DNA from: Rhodobacter xanthinilyticus
Lineage (GTDB): Bacteria > Pseudomonadota > Alphaproteobacteria > Rhodobacterales > Rhodobacteraceae
Reading direction: 5' to 3'
Assembly (NCBI RefSeq): GCF_001856665.1
Contig: NZ_CP017781.1
Coordinates: 1,645,501 to 1,709,500 of the forward strand
DNA: 64,000 bases
A program made the translations under genes and the position numbers. How positions within the stretch are numbered: the stretch's first letter is position 1; every line of letters begins with the position of its first letter. Below are positions 1 through 7,596 of this stretch, piece by piece. The notes beneath the pieces were generated by a model. The model made no database searches, was not told the origin of the DNA, and saw nothing but the letters and a program-made list of their open reading frames with translations.

Positions 1-119
1 CAGTCCGAGAAATGCACGCCCTGCTGGGCGGGCTTCGCGGTGTCGCTCTGGCTTTGCTGTTTCACCGGGGCGGCGGGTTGTTGCGCGGGCTGGCTGCCCA
101 TTTGCTGTTGGTTCTGCAT
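1..119 (-). CDS. hypothetical protein, N-terminal fragment (cut by window edge)
   Basis: The open frame begins at an ATG with a GAGG ribosome binding site seven bases upstream and runs out of the window without a stop. The 39 visible residues are rich in Gln, Pro and Ala (MQNQQQMGSQPAQQ...), with no signal peptide or recognisable motif. The composition suggests a disordered N-terminal tail. I do not recognise the family. It is transcribed away from the repeat-bearing gap that separates it from the nsrR-like gene. Confidence 0.55.
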   Translation of the reverse strand, partial: MQNQQQMGSQPAQQPAAPVKQQSQSDTAKPAQQGVHFSD

Positions 120-303
120 CTCGATGCCTCAAAAATCAGCGGCGAGGCCTCTCTATGAGGCGCTTTGAAAACAACCGCTTCGGCGCCTGACCTAGGACCA
201 AGCTGACGATGGGTCAATATGATCTCGAGGATTTTCGCGACATTGTGCCACATCTCGCGCGGTTGTGACTGCGCCGCATCAGGGCGGGGGTGCGCAGGGC
301 GCA

Positions 304-438
304 GGGGGCGCTGCCCCCTCTGCCTTCGGCATTCACCCCCGGGATATTTGGGGCAAGATGAAAAGAACCCCAGATTCGCGGCCTGTCTTTCATCTTGCTG
401 AAAATATCCTCGGGGGTCCGGGGGCAGACAGCCCCCGG
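304..438. repeat. dispersed GC-rich inverted repeat, family A copy 1
   Basis: A composite structure. A GGGGGC/GCCCCC hairpin (304-318) is followed by an arm with CCCCCGGGATATTT and CAAGATGAAA (335-364), a short spacer, and the imperfect inverted arm with TTTCATCTTG and AATATCCTCGGGGG (388-416). It closes with the hairpin CCGGGGGC/GCCCCCGG (418-438). The same architecture recurs at 56497-56611, and a degraded single arm lies at 3352-3398. Apart from this element the 120-446 gap shows no convincing gene. Confidence 0.75.
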
Positions 439-446
439 CGGTTGCC

Positions 447-953
447 TCAGAGCGCTGCCGCAGCTTCGGGGGCACAGCCGCCGCGCGCGCGCGTCCCACA
501 CAGCGGCACCGGCGCGGCCGAAGGCAGGCGCAGGATATGTTCGAGCGCGCCATTGTCCTCGACGAGATCGGCGAGCGTGCGGCGGTCCATCGAGGCATAG
601 AAGGCCTCGAGCGCCTCAAGCAGCGCGGTGCGGAACATGCAGGCCTCGTGCAGGGGGCAGGTGTTCGTTTCGAGATCGAAACATTCCGCGAAGGGCAGCG
701 TGGCCTCGAAGGTGCGCAAGACCTCGCCGACGCCGATCTCGGCCATCGGGCGGGCGAGCCGCAGACCGCCGGCGCGGCCGCGCTGGGTCTCGATGAAGCC
801 GCGCTGCGCGAGCGTGTTGACCACCTGTGCGAGGTGGTTTTCGGAGGCATTGCAGGCTTCGGCGATCTCGTGCTTGCGCACGATCCGCTCGGGGTTCACG
901 GCGCAAAACATCAGCGTGCGCATCGCCAGATTGGTGCGTGTGGTCAGTCGCAT
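447..953 (-). CDS. nsrR: Rrf2-family transcriptional regulator, NsrR-like
   Basis: A 168-residue winged-helix Rrf2 protein. The N-terminus MRLTTRTNLAMRTLMF and the segment QRGRAGGLRLARP resemble E. coli NsrR, the nitric-oxide-sensing iron-sulfur repressor. Three cysteines at about residues 91, 99 and 105 (C-x7-C-x5-C) sit where NsrR binds its cluster; the first spacing is longer than the C-x4-C of E. coli. I start at the second in-frame ATG because GAGG precedes it; the ATG nine codons upstream has no good site. It is divergent from a SLAC1-type channel across a short promoter region containing an FNR-like box. The Rrf2 assignment is firm; NO sensing is inferred from the family. Confidence 0.8.
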   Translation of the reverse strand: MRLTTRTNLAMRTLMFCAVNPERIVRKHEIAEACNASENHLAQVVNTLAQRGFIETQRGRAGGLRLARPMAEIGVGEVLRTFEATLPFAECFDLETNTCPLHEACMFRTALLEALEAFYASMDRRTLADLVEDNGALEHILRLPSAAPVPLCGTRARGGCAPEAAAAL

Positions 954-1003
954 GGGGCCATCCTCGGTTCGCCCCTGCATAGCCGATCCCCGGGTGAGAC
1001 GAT

Positions 1004-1017
1004 TTGACTTAGATCAG
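1004..1017. promoter_or_regulatory. FNR/Nnr-type box between divergent nsrR and SLAC1 genes
   Basis: TTGAC-TTAG-ATCAG matches the TTGAT-N4-ATCAA consensus at 8 of 10 positions. It lies about 50 bases upstream of the regulator start and about 100 upstream of the channel start. Anaerobic or NO-dependent control of one or both genes is inferred. Two AGAT-C-type direct repeats near 1025 and 1068 could be Rrf2 operator half-sites, but I cannot establish that. Confidence 0.45.
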
Positions 1018-1109
1018 GTATCGCAGATGCACAATTTTCTGCGCGCTTTTCCGCTCGCTTGCGGCTAGATACATTCCAGATGTCGCATATGACCCGCAAG
1101 GATCCGATC

Positions 1110-2114
1110 ATGACCCAGACGACCCTGACCCCGCTCAGACCCGCCGGCGCCCCGGCCGGGCGGCTCGCGCATTTCCCGATCACCTTTTTCGCCACCACCA
1201 TGGGCCTTGGCGGGCTGACGCTGGCGCTGCGGGCCGGGGCAGGGCCGCTGGGCCTCGGGGTGGGGCCGTCGGCGGCGGCGTTCATGGTCACGGCGGTGGT
1301 TTTCGGGCTGATCGTGGCGGGCTACGGGCTCAAGGTGATGGTGCATTGGCCGATGGTGGCGGCGGAATGGGCCCATCCGGTGCGGCTGGCGTTCTTCCCG
1401 ACGGTTTCGGTCTCGCTGCTGCTGCTCGCCACCGCCGCGCTTGGCCTCGCGCCCGCGGCCGCGCCCGTGCTCTGGGCGATCGGCACCGCGCTGCAAGGCG
1501 TGCTCACCCTCGCGATCGTCTCGAACTGGATCGGCACCCGCGCCTTCGAGCATGGCCACCTCAACCCGGCCTGGTTCATCCCCGCGGTCGGCAATGTCAT
1601 CGTGCCGGTCGCCGGTGCGCAGCTTGGCCACCCGGAGATCGCCTGGCTCTTCTTCTCGGCGGGGCTGATGTTCTGGGTGATCTTGCTCACGCTGGTCTTC
1701 AACCGGCTGGTGTTTCATGACCCGCTGCCGGGGCGGTTGCAGCCGACGCTGGTGATCATGGTGGCGCCGCCCGCGGTGGCCTTCATCGCCTGGATCCGGC
1801 TCACCCACACCGCCGGCGCGCCGGTCGATGCGTTTGGCCATGTGCTCCTGTCGCTCGGCTATGTCTTTGCCGCCCTTGTCGCGGTGCAGATCCCGCGGAT
1901 CTTGCGGCTGCCCTTTGCGATGTCGTTCTGGGCGCTGAGCTTCCCGGTCGCGGCGCTGACCATCGCCACATTCCTCTATGCCGAGCTCTCGGGCTCCGCC
2001 TTCCATGCCCGGCTCGGCACCGCGTTTCTGGTGATGCTGAGCGTGCTGATCGCGGGGCTCGTCGGGCGCACCCTGATCGGCGTCGCGCGCGGCGAGATCT
2101 GCCAGCCCGAATGA
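1110..2114 (+). CDS. SLAC1/TehA-type (TDT family) anion channel or transporter
   Basis: A 334-residue polytopic membrane protein with about ten hydrophobic segments and the family-typical opening HFPITFFATTMGLGGLTLALR. TDT-family members include the tellurite-resistance protein TehA, plant SLAC1 anion channels and C4-dicarboxylate exporters; the substrate here is unknown. The start is the ATG preceded by AAGGAT. The in-frame ATG farther upstream would add 17 hydrophilic residues and overlap the promoter. It is divergent from the NsrR-like regulator, so it is a likely target. A strong hairpin separates its end from the convergent cytochrome peroxidase gene. Confidence 0.82.
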   Translation: MTQTTLTPLRPAGAPAGRLAHFPITFFATTMGLGGLTLALRAGAGPLGLGVGPSAAAFMVTAVVFGLIVAGYGLKVMVHWPMVAAEWAHPVRLAFFPTVSVSLLLLATAALGLAPAAAPVLWAIGTALQGVLTLAIVSNWIGTRAFEHGHLNPAWFIPAVGNVIVPVAGAQLGHPEIAWLFFSAGLMFWVILLTLVFNRLVFHDPLPGRLQPTLVIMVAPPAVAFIAWIRLTHTAGAPVDAFGHVLLSLGYVFAALVAVQIPRILRLPFAMSFWALSFPVAALTIATFLYAELSGSAFHARLGTAFLVMLSVLIAGLVGRTLIGVARGEICQPE

Positions 2115-2120
2115 ACGAAA

Positions 2121-2150
2121 ACGCGGGCCCTGGGGGCCCGCGTTTGTCTT
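2121..2150. terminator. bidirectional intrinsic terminator
   Basis: Ten-base-pair stem ACGCGGGCCC / GGGCCCGCGT with a TGG loop, an A-run before it and TTTGTCTTTC after it. It lies between two convergent stop codons and can serve both genes. Confidence 0.85.
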
Positions 2151-2163
2151 TCCTCTCAACCGC

Positions 2164-3225
2164 TTACATCGGCTCAGGCTTGGGCGTATCGGCCCCCCGC
2201 ACCGGCAGGATCGGATGCACCACCTCCGGCTGCTCGCCCGTCAGCGTGCCGAGGAAGGCCACGATATCGTCGATCTGCCCGGGCTCGAGCGCCGCGCCGA
2301 GCTGCGAATTGGCCATCACCGCCACCGCCTCGCGCAGATCCCAGACCTTGCCGGAATGGAAATAGGGCGCGGTCAGCGCGATATTGCGCAAAGGCGCCGC
2401 GCGGAACACATATTCCTCGCCCGCCGTCTCGGTGACCTTGAACCGCCCGGTATCGCCCTCGGGCAGGATCTCGGCGCCGGGGGTCTCGACCACGCCGAAC
2501 GGATAATAGCCGTTGCCGCCGAAGTTGATGCCGTTGTGGCAGGCCGCGCAGCCGGTCTCGACAAAGAGCTTCAGCCCGGCCTTCTCCTGATCCGACATCG
2601 CCCCGTCATTGCCGAGCAGGAACTGGTCGAACTTCGAATTGGGCGTCACCAGAGTGGCCTCGAAAGCCTCCACCGCAAGCGCGAAATTGTCGAAGGAAAT
2701 CGGGTCGTTGACCCCCGGGAAAGCGGCCGCGAACGCGTCCACATAGCCCGGCATCGAACTCAGCGTCGCCACCACATTCTCGGGCGTGTTGTTCATCTCG
2801 ACGCCGGCCTGCACCGGCCCCTTGGCCTGCGCGGCAAGGTCAGGCGCGCGCCCGTCCCAGAATTGCGCGATATTATAGACCGCGTTGAGCATCGTCGGCG
2901 CGTTGCGCGGCCCCTTCTGCCAGCCATGCCCGATCGAGGTTTCGAGCCCGTCGACCCCGCCGATGCCGACATTGTGGCACGACTGGCACGAGAACAGCCC
3001 CGAGCGCGACATCCGCGGATCGAAGAACAGCATCTTGCCAAGCTCGACCCGCTCGCGGCTCATCACATTGGCGTCGCCAAGCTGGGGCGCCTGCATCGGG
3101 ATGATCTCGAAATTCTCCTTCGCCAGCGCGCGCAGCTCCGCGTCATCGGCGAGCGCCGCGCCCGCGAGGGTGAGCGGCACCAGCGCCGTGCCGACCGCCA
3201 CTGCCATCCGTCTTGACCGTTTCAT
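2164..3225 (-). CDS. ccpA: di-heme cytochrome c peroxidase (CcpA/MauG family), periplasmic
   Basis: A 353-residue secreted protein. A Sec signal peptide (about residues 1-26, ending AGAALA) precedes two c-type heme sites, CQSCH at 80-84 and CAACH at 226-230. Bacterial di-heme peroxidases reduce H2O2 to water in the periplasm using electrons from cytochrome c; the length fits. The block around GPRNAPTMLNAVYN and the late PYFHSGKVWDLREAV segment are typical of the family. An FNR box lies about 70 bases upstream of the start, at the spacing expected for an FNR-activated promoter, so microaerobic induction is likely. It converges on the SLAC1-type gene. Confidence 0.92.
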   Translation of the reverse strand: MKRSRRMAVAVGTALVPLTLAGAALADDAELRALAKENFEIIPMQAPQLGDANVMSRERVELGKMLFFDPRMSRSGLFSCQSCHNVGIGGVDGLETSIGHGWQKGPRNAPTMLNAVYNIAQFWDGRAPDLAAQAKGPVQAGVEMNNTPENVVATLSSMPGYVDAFAAAFPGVNDPISFDNFALAVEAFEATLVTPNSKFDQFLLGNDGAMSDQEKAGLKLFVETGCAACHNGINFGGNGYYPFGVVETPGAEILPEGDTGRFKVTETAGEEYVFRAAPLRNIALTAPYFHSGKVWDLREAVAVMANSQLGAALEPGQIDDIVAFLGTLTGEQPEVVHPILPVRGADTPKPEPM

Positions 3226-3288
3226 GAGGTTTTCCTCCGTAGCTCCGAAAGGTAGAACCCTTCTAAACTCACGGATGCGTGAGCGGAT

Positions 3289-3302
3289 TTGATCCAGATC
3301 AG
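3289..3302. promoter_or_regulatory. FNR (FnrL) box upstream of ccpA
   Basis: TTGAT-CCAG-ATCAG matches the FNR consensus TTGAT-N4-ATCAA with one mismatch. Its centre is about 70 bases upstream of the ccpA ATG on the minus strand. That would place it near -41.5 if the leader is about 29 bases, which is class II activation geometry. Confidence 0.75.
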
Positions 3303-3351
3303 AATTAGAAGAATTCCAACTGCGGCAGCCTGACGCAGCCCGTGCGGGGCA

Positions 3352-3398
3352 GGGCGCCCCCCTTCAACGATGTCCAAATATCCCCGCCGGAGGCGCAC
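3352..3398. repeat. degenerate single arm of repeat family A
   Basis: The core TCCAAATATCCCCGCCGGAGG with flanking C-runs and CTTCAACGATG resembles one arm of the elements at 304-438 and 56497-56611. The inverted partner is absent, so it is probably a decayed copy. Confidence 0.45.
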
Positions 3399-3487
3399 GC
3401 CCCCCGCGCGCGCCCCGCCCCGCTCTTGACCGCCCCCGCCGCGCCCCCCTATCAGAGGGCGTGGCCCGAAGCGGCGAGGAGGACCGA

Positions 3488-4450
3488 ATGGCGCTGGAAG
3501 ACGCGAAAAACGAGATCGACATGGCCTTCACCCGCAAGGATCTGCGCGGTCTGGCCTATGAGAACGCGTTTGCGGGCGCGGTGAGCTTCCTGCGCCGGCG
3601 CTACACCAAAGACCTCGCGGGCGTCGATCTCGCGATCACCGGCGTGCCCTTCGATCAGGCCGTGACCCACCGCCCCGGCACCCGCTTCGGCCCGCGCGCG
3701 ATCCGCGAAGCCTCGACTCTGCAAGCTTTTGATGCGCCCTATGGCTGGGGCTTCGACCCGCTCTCCGAGATGAGCGTCGTCGATTACGGCGATCTCGCCT
3801 TCGATTACGCTCATACCCCCTCCTTCCCGGGCCGGGTCGAGGCCCATATCGCGGCCATCCTCGCCGCGGGCGCGGGCTCGATCACGCTCGGCGGCGATCA
3901 TTTCATCACCCTGCCGATCCTGCGCGCCTATGCCGAGAAATTCGGCCCCCTGGCGCTCATCCAGTTCGACGCCCATTCCGATACCTGGGCCGATGACGAC
4001 ATGGATCGGATCGACCACGGCACCTTCCTCTACAAGGCGCTGAAAACCGGGGTCGTGGCGCCCGAGACCACCGTCTCGGTCGGCATCCGCACCGACAACC
4101 CCGACACCTGCGGCGTGACGATCCTCGACGCGCCCTTCGTCCATCAGGCGGGCGTGGCCGAGACGGTCGCGCGGATCAAGGCGGTCGTCGGCGACCGGCC
4201 CTGCTACATCACCTTCGACATCGACTGCCTCGACCCCGCTTTCGCGCCGGGCACCGGCACGCCGGTCTGGGGGGGCCTGGCGTCATGGCAGGCGGCGGCG
4301 ATCTTGCGCGGCCTTGCCGGCATCAACCTCGTCGGCGGCGATGTCGTCGAGGTCTCGCCGCCCTATGACACGACCGGCGCCACCGCCATCGCGGGCGCCC
4401 ATGTCGCGATGGAGCTGATCGCGCTCTATGGCTGGACGCGGCGCAAATGA
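3488..4450 (+). CDS. speB: agmatinase / ureohydrolase family protein
   Basis: A 320-residue ureohydrolase. Manganese-binding motifs are all present: GGDH, FDAHSDTW and FDIDCLDPAFAPGTGTP. Agmatinase hydrolyses agmatine to putrescine and urea in the cytoplasm; related guanidinobutyrases cannot be excluded from motifs alone. The start is the ATG eight codons before the MAFTRKDLRG stretch, set by the ribosome site GAGGAGG; an upstream in-frame ATG lacks one. The gene overlaps the following DUF1499 gene by four bases (ATGA), so the two are translationally coupled. Confidence 0.88.
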   Translation: MALEDAKNEIDMAFTRKDLRGLAYENAFAGAVSFLRRRYTKDLAGVDLAITGVPFDQAVTHRPGTRFGPRAIREASTLQAFDAPYGWGFDPLSEMSVVDYGDLAFDYAHTPSFPGRVEAHIAAILAAGAGSITLGGDHFITLPILRAYAEKFGPLALIQFDAHSDTWADDDMDRIDHGTFLYKALKTGVVAPETTVSVGIRTDNPDTCGVTILDAPFVHQAGVAETVARIKAVVGDRPCYITFDIDCLDPAFAPGTGTPVWGGLASWQAAAILRGLAGINLVGGDVVEVSPPYDTTGATAIAGAHVAMELIALYGWTRRK

Positions 4451-4869
4451 TCCTGCGGATCGCGCTGGCGCTTCTCGTTCTCGCGGTGGTGGGCTTTGCC
4501 GCCTGGGTGCGGCTCGCGCCCTTGCCGGTGGACCGCTTTCACCGCATGGCCGCCGCGCAGGCCGAGGGCGATTGGCCCGAGCCCGGCGGCTTCGAGGCGG
4601 TCCGTCAGGTGCCCGCCCCGCAAGCCACGCTCGCCGAGCTCACCCGCCTCGCCGAGGCCACGCCGCGCACCACGCGCCTCGAAGGCGCGCCCGAAGAGGG
4701 GCTCGTGACCTTCGTCACCCGCTCGCGGATCTGGGGTTTCCCTGATATTTCAAATATCTGGATCGAGGGCGACCGGATCCATATCCGCGCCCATCTGGTC
4801 TTCGGCCGCTCTGATTTCGGCGTCAACCGCGCCCGGGTCGAAGGCTGGCTCGCCCGCGCGGGCCTGTGA
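4447..4869 (+). CDS. DUF1499 domain protein, membrane-anchored
   Basis: A 140-residue protein with one N-terminal hydrophobic segment (residues 2-20) that acts as a signal anchor. The DUF1499 domain follows, seen in TFVTRSRIWGFPDISNIWI and in the ending GRSDFGVNRARVEGWL. Function is unknown. It shares an ATGA overlap with the agmatinase gene. Its stop abuts the stop of the convergent Hsp70-like gene with no intergenic space and no terminator. Confidence 0.8.
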   Translation: MILRIALALLVLAVVGFAAWVRLAPLPVDRFHRMAAAQAEGDWPEPGGFEAVRQVPAPQATLAELTRLAEATPRTTRLEGAPEEGLVTFVTRSRIWGFPDISNIWIEGDRIHIRAHLVFGRSDFGVNRARVEGWLARAGL

Positions 4870-6111
4870 TCATTCCTCGCTCGCGAGCGCGAGTCCGTCG
4901 ACGACCGCGGTGAAGGCGTCGGCGTCGCGGATCTCGGCGCCGGGGCAGGCGGCGCGCACCGCCGCGCGCACAAAGCCCATCAGGCTCGAGCCGCCAACCA
5001 GAATTACCGCCTCGACCGCCCCCGGCGCCACCCCGCCAAGCGCCAGCGTCTCCGCGATCGCCGCCTCGATCCGCGCGGCAAAGGGCGCCAGCGCCGCGCC
5101 CATCGAGCCCGCGTCGATCGGCGCCGCCAGCCCCGGCTCGACCGCCCCCATCGCGATCCGCGCCCCCGCCTCGCCGCGATTGGCCGCGATCTTGCCGCGC
5201 TCGGCGGCAAAGGCGAGCTCATGGCCGAGCTCCTCCTCGAGCACCCGCCCGAGCCGCGCAAGCGGCCCCGGCGCGACCGCCAGCCGGCGCCACCGCGCCA
5301 CCTCGCGCCGCGTCTCGGGCGTGTAAAGGAACGGGATCTTCGGCCAGCTCGCGAGATCGACAAAAAGCGCATTCGGCATCGGCAGGAGCCCCGCCCCCAT
5401 CTCGCGGCGCAACTCGCCCCCCTGACCGAGGAGCGGCATCACATGGGCAAGCGAGACCGCCTGGTCGAAATCGGTGCCGCCAAGGCGGATCCCGTGGCTG
5501 GCCAAAATCTCGGCGCGCCCGCCGCGCGCGCGAAACAGCGTGAAATCCGAGGTGCCGCCGCCGATATCGACGACAAGCCCCAGCGCGCCGTCCGCCGCGA
5601 GCCCGCGCGCGGCCCGCGCCGCCGCCTCCGGCTCGGGCAGAAAGGCGACCTCCTCGAACCCCGCCGCGCGGTAACACGCCGCGAGATCGGCCTCGGCCTG
5701 GGCATCGCGCGCGGGGTCGCCGTCATGAAAATGCACCGGCCGGCCGGAGAGCGCGCGGGTGAGCGGCATCCGCGCCATCGCCTCGGCGCGGGTGCGCAGC
5801 TCGGCCAGATACGCGGTGATCACCTCCGCAATCGTGCGCCGCTTGCCGCCGAGCAGGCGCGGCTCATGCAGGAGGCTGGTGCCGAGCGCGCTTTTCAACG
5901 CCCGCATGTAGCGCCCCTCGGCGCCCGACAGAAGCGCCTCGCCCGCCGCCGTTCCGATCTGCATCGCCCCGCCCCCGGCGGGGAAAAACACCGCCGTGGG
6001 CAGCGTCTCGGCCCCCGCCTCGAGCGGCAGCCGGAGCGCCCGCCCCCCCGCCGCGATCGCGACCGCCGAGTTCGAGGTGCCAAAATCGATCGCGAGACGA
6101 GGGGCGGGCAT
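4870..6111 (-). CDS. Hsp70-family actin-like ATPase (YegD-like)
   Basis: A 413-residue protein comprising essentially the actin-like ATPase fold of Hsp70. Phosphate-1 motif AIDFGTSNSAVAIA is at the N-terminus, phosphate-2 motif VVDIGGGTSDFTLF lies mid-protein, and the adenosine motif ILVGGSS is near the C-terminus. It is shorter than DnaK and lacks a substrate-binding domain and lid, as in E. coli YegD. The client is unknown. GGAGG seven bases before the ATG sets the start; the frame extends 53 codons farther upstream only into repeat sequence. Confidence 0.85.
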   Translation of the reverse strand: MPAPRLAIDFGTSNSAVAIAAGGRALRLPLEAGAETLPTAVFFPAGGGAMQIGTAAGEALLSGAEGRYMRALKSALGTSLLHEPRLLGGKRRTIAEVITAYLAELRTRAEAMARMPLTRALSGRPVHFHDGDPARDAQAEADLAACYRAAGFEEVAFLPEPEAAARAARGLAADGALGLVVDIGGGTSDFTLFRARGGRAEILASHGIRLGGTDFDQAVSLAHVMPLLGQGGELRREMGAGLLPMPNALFVDLASWPKIPFLYTPETRREVARWRRLAVAPGPLARLGRVLEEELGHELAFAAERGKIAANRGEAGARIAMGAVEPGLAAPIDAGSMGAALAPFAARIEAAIAETLALGGVAPGAVEAVILVGGSSLMGFVRAAVRAACPGAEIRDADAFTAVVDGLALASEE

Positions 6112-6196
6112 GGAGACCTCCGAAAGGGCGGAAAACGCGCGAGCTAGCGGCTTTCGCGCGCGCCTGCAAGGGGGCGCGGCCTGTGGCAAGCGGGGC

Positions 6197-6253
6197 TTGC
6201 GTATTTGGTCCAAGAAGAAGCGAAAGCCGTTTCTTCTTGGCAAAAATACGCAA
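6197..6253. repeat. dispersed repeat family B, copy 1 (hairpin)
   Basis: An imperfect inverted repeat with arms TTGCGTATTT...CCAAGAAGAAG and TTTCTTCTTGG...AATACGCAA around a short loop, upstream of the DUF475 gene. Twenty-five bases of its right arm (6228-6252) recur identically at 51493-51517. Confidence 0.7.
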
Positions 6254-6383
6254 AAACTGGCGCGATCCACGCGCGCGGCGTGGCTCTTGTGCCCGGGGCG
6301 CAGGAAATTTGCGTCCCCCCCCGATGCCGCCCCTTGCGGCGCCCCTGGCCCCCGCCTATCTCGAGGCGAACTTCGGGGACATC

Positions 6384-7424
6384 ATGCGCATCGCACTTCA
6401 TTATTTCCGCTGGGCCTTCCTGTTCACGCTGGTTGGCCTCGTGCTCTCCTTCGGCCTTGGATGGGTCTACGGCCCCGGGCTCGGCGGCGCGCTCTCCTTC
6501 CTGATGATCGCCGCGGTGCTCGCCGTGCTCGAGATCTCGCTCAGCTTCGATAACGCCATCGTCAACGCCAACAAGCTCGAGCAGATGACCCCCGAATGGC
6601 AGCACCGCTTCCTCACCTGGGGGATCGTGATCGCGGTCTTCGGGATGCGGGTGCTGTTTCCGCTCGCCATCGTGGTGCTCGCGGCCGGGATCGGGCCCTG
6701 GCAGGCGCTGGTGCTCGCCGCCACCCAACCGGCCGAATATGCGCGCATCATCGGCGAGGCCCATATCGCGATCGCGGGCTTTGGCGGGGCATTCCTGATG
6801 ATGGTGGCGCTCAATTATTTCATCGACGAGGGCAAGGAGGTCGACTGGATTGCCGCGCTCGAGCGGCGCCTGCGCGCCTGCGCCTCGATCCGCGGCCTCG
6901 AGATCGGGGTGGTGCTGGCGCTGGTGATGATCTTCGCCGTGGCGCTGCCGCAGCAGGAGGCGGGGCGCTTCATCTTCGCTGCCTGCGCCGGGCTCGTGAC
7001 CTTTCTCGGTGTCGAGATCCTCGGCCAAGTCCTTGATCGCGCGAGCCTTTCGGGGGATGCCGCAAAGGGCGGCCTCGGCGCCTTCCTCTATCTCGAGGTG
7101 CTCGACGCCTCGTTCAGCTTCGATGGCGTGATCGGCGCCTTCGCGCTCACCCAGAACCTCTTTCTGATCGCGATCGGCCTCGGGATCGGCGCGTTCTACG
7201 TCCGCTCGATGACGATCATGTTGGTCGAACGCCAGACGCTTTCGGAGTTCCGCTATCTCGAGCACGGCGCTTTCTGGTCGATCCTGGTGCTCTCCGGGGT
7301 GATGTTTGCCCAGACGCTGTGGCATATTCCCGAGTTCGTCACCGGCCTTGTCGGCGCGGCGTTGATCGGGCTCTCGCTGATGTCCTCGCTGCGCTTCAAC
7401 CGCCTCGCCTGCGCGGCAAAATAA
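6384..7424 (+). CDS. DUF475 / TerC-superfamily integral membrane protein
   Basis: A 346-residue polytopic protein. Two acidic membrane motifs, LEISLSFDNAIVNANKL and LEVLDASFSFDGVIGAF, are the hallmark of TerC/DUF475 proteins, whose paired aspartates are thought to handle metal ions. Members occur with tellurite resistance and Mn export functions; the substrate here is unknown. I start at the ATG of MRIALHYFRW, next to the first hydrophobic segment. Its ribosome site (GGGGAC) is weak, but the upstream extension is only repeat-encoded. Confidence 0.8.
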   Translation: MRIALHYFRWAFLFTLVGLVLSFGLGWVYGPGLGGALSFLMIAAVLAVLEISLSFDNAIVNANKLEQMTPEWQHRFLTWGIVIAVFGMRVLFPLAIVVLAAGIGPWQALVLAATQPAEYARIIGEAHIAIAGFGGAFLMMVALNYFIDEGKEVDWIAALERRLRACASIRGLEIGVVLALVMIFAVALPQQEAGRFIFAACAGLVTFLGVEILGQVLDRASLSGDAAKGGLGAFLYLEVLDASFSFDGVIGAFALTQNLFLIAIGLGIGAFYVRSMTIMLVERQTLSEFRYLEHGAFWSILVLSGVMFAQTLWHIPEFVTGLVGAALIGLSLMSSLRFNRLACAAK

Positions 7425-7432
7425 GCCGCGAC

Positions 7433-7495
7433 TGGCCGATCTGACAGCCAAGGGCATGATGTCAGACCAGATTTGCATGACCCTTGGCCGATCTG
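7433..7495. promoter_or_regulatory. direct plus inverted repeat region upstream of the glutamate-synthase-like gene
   Basis: The 11-mer TGGCCGATCTG occurs at 7433-7443 and again at 7485-7495. Between them lies the inverted pair GCCAAGGG (7447-7454) and CCCTTGGC (7481-7488) with a 26-base loop. It could be an operator, or the terminator of the preceding DUF475 gene, although no U-run follows. The role is unproven. Confidence 0.4.
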
Positions 7496-7596
7496 CTGGC
7501 TCGACTTTGCCGGATTCCCGGGACATTTTTACCAAAACTTGAGAAAATTCCCGCACTCTGGCCCCGCCGGATGTGTCCGTCAGAGAGGCTCTCAGA

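Noticed and set aside
62-501. Minus-strand frames overlapping the first repeat and the nsrR 3' end
   Set aside because: Their translations are repeat-derived and basic low complexity, with no start signal. The true partial gene at the edge is in another frame.
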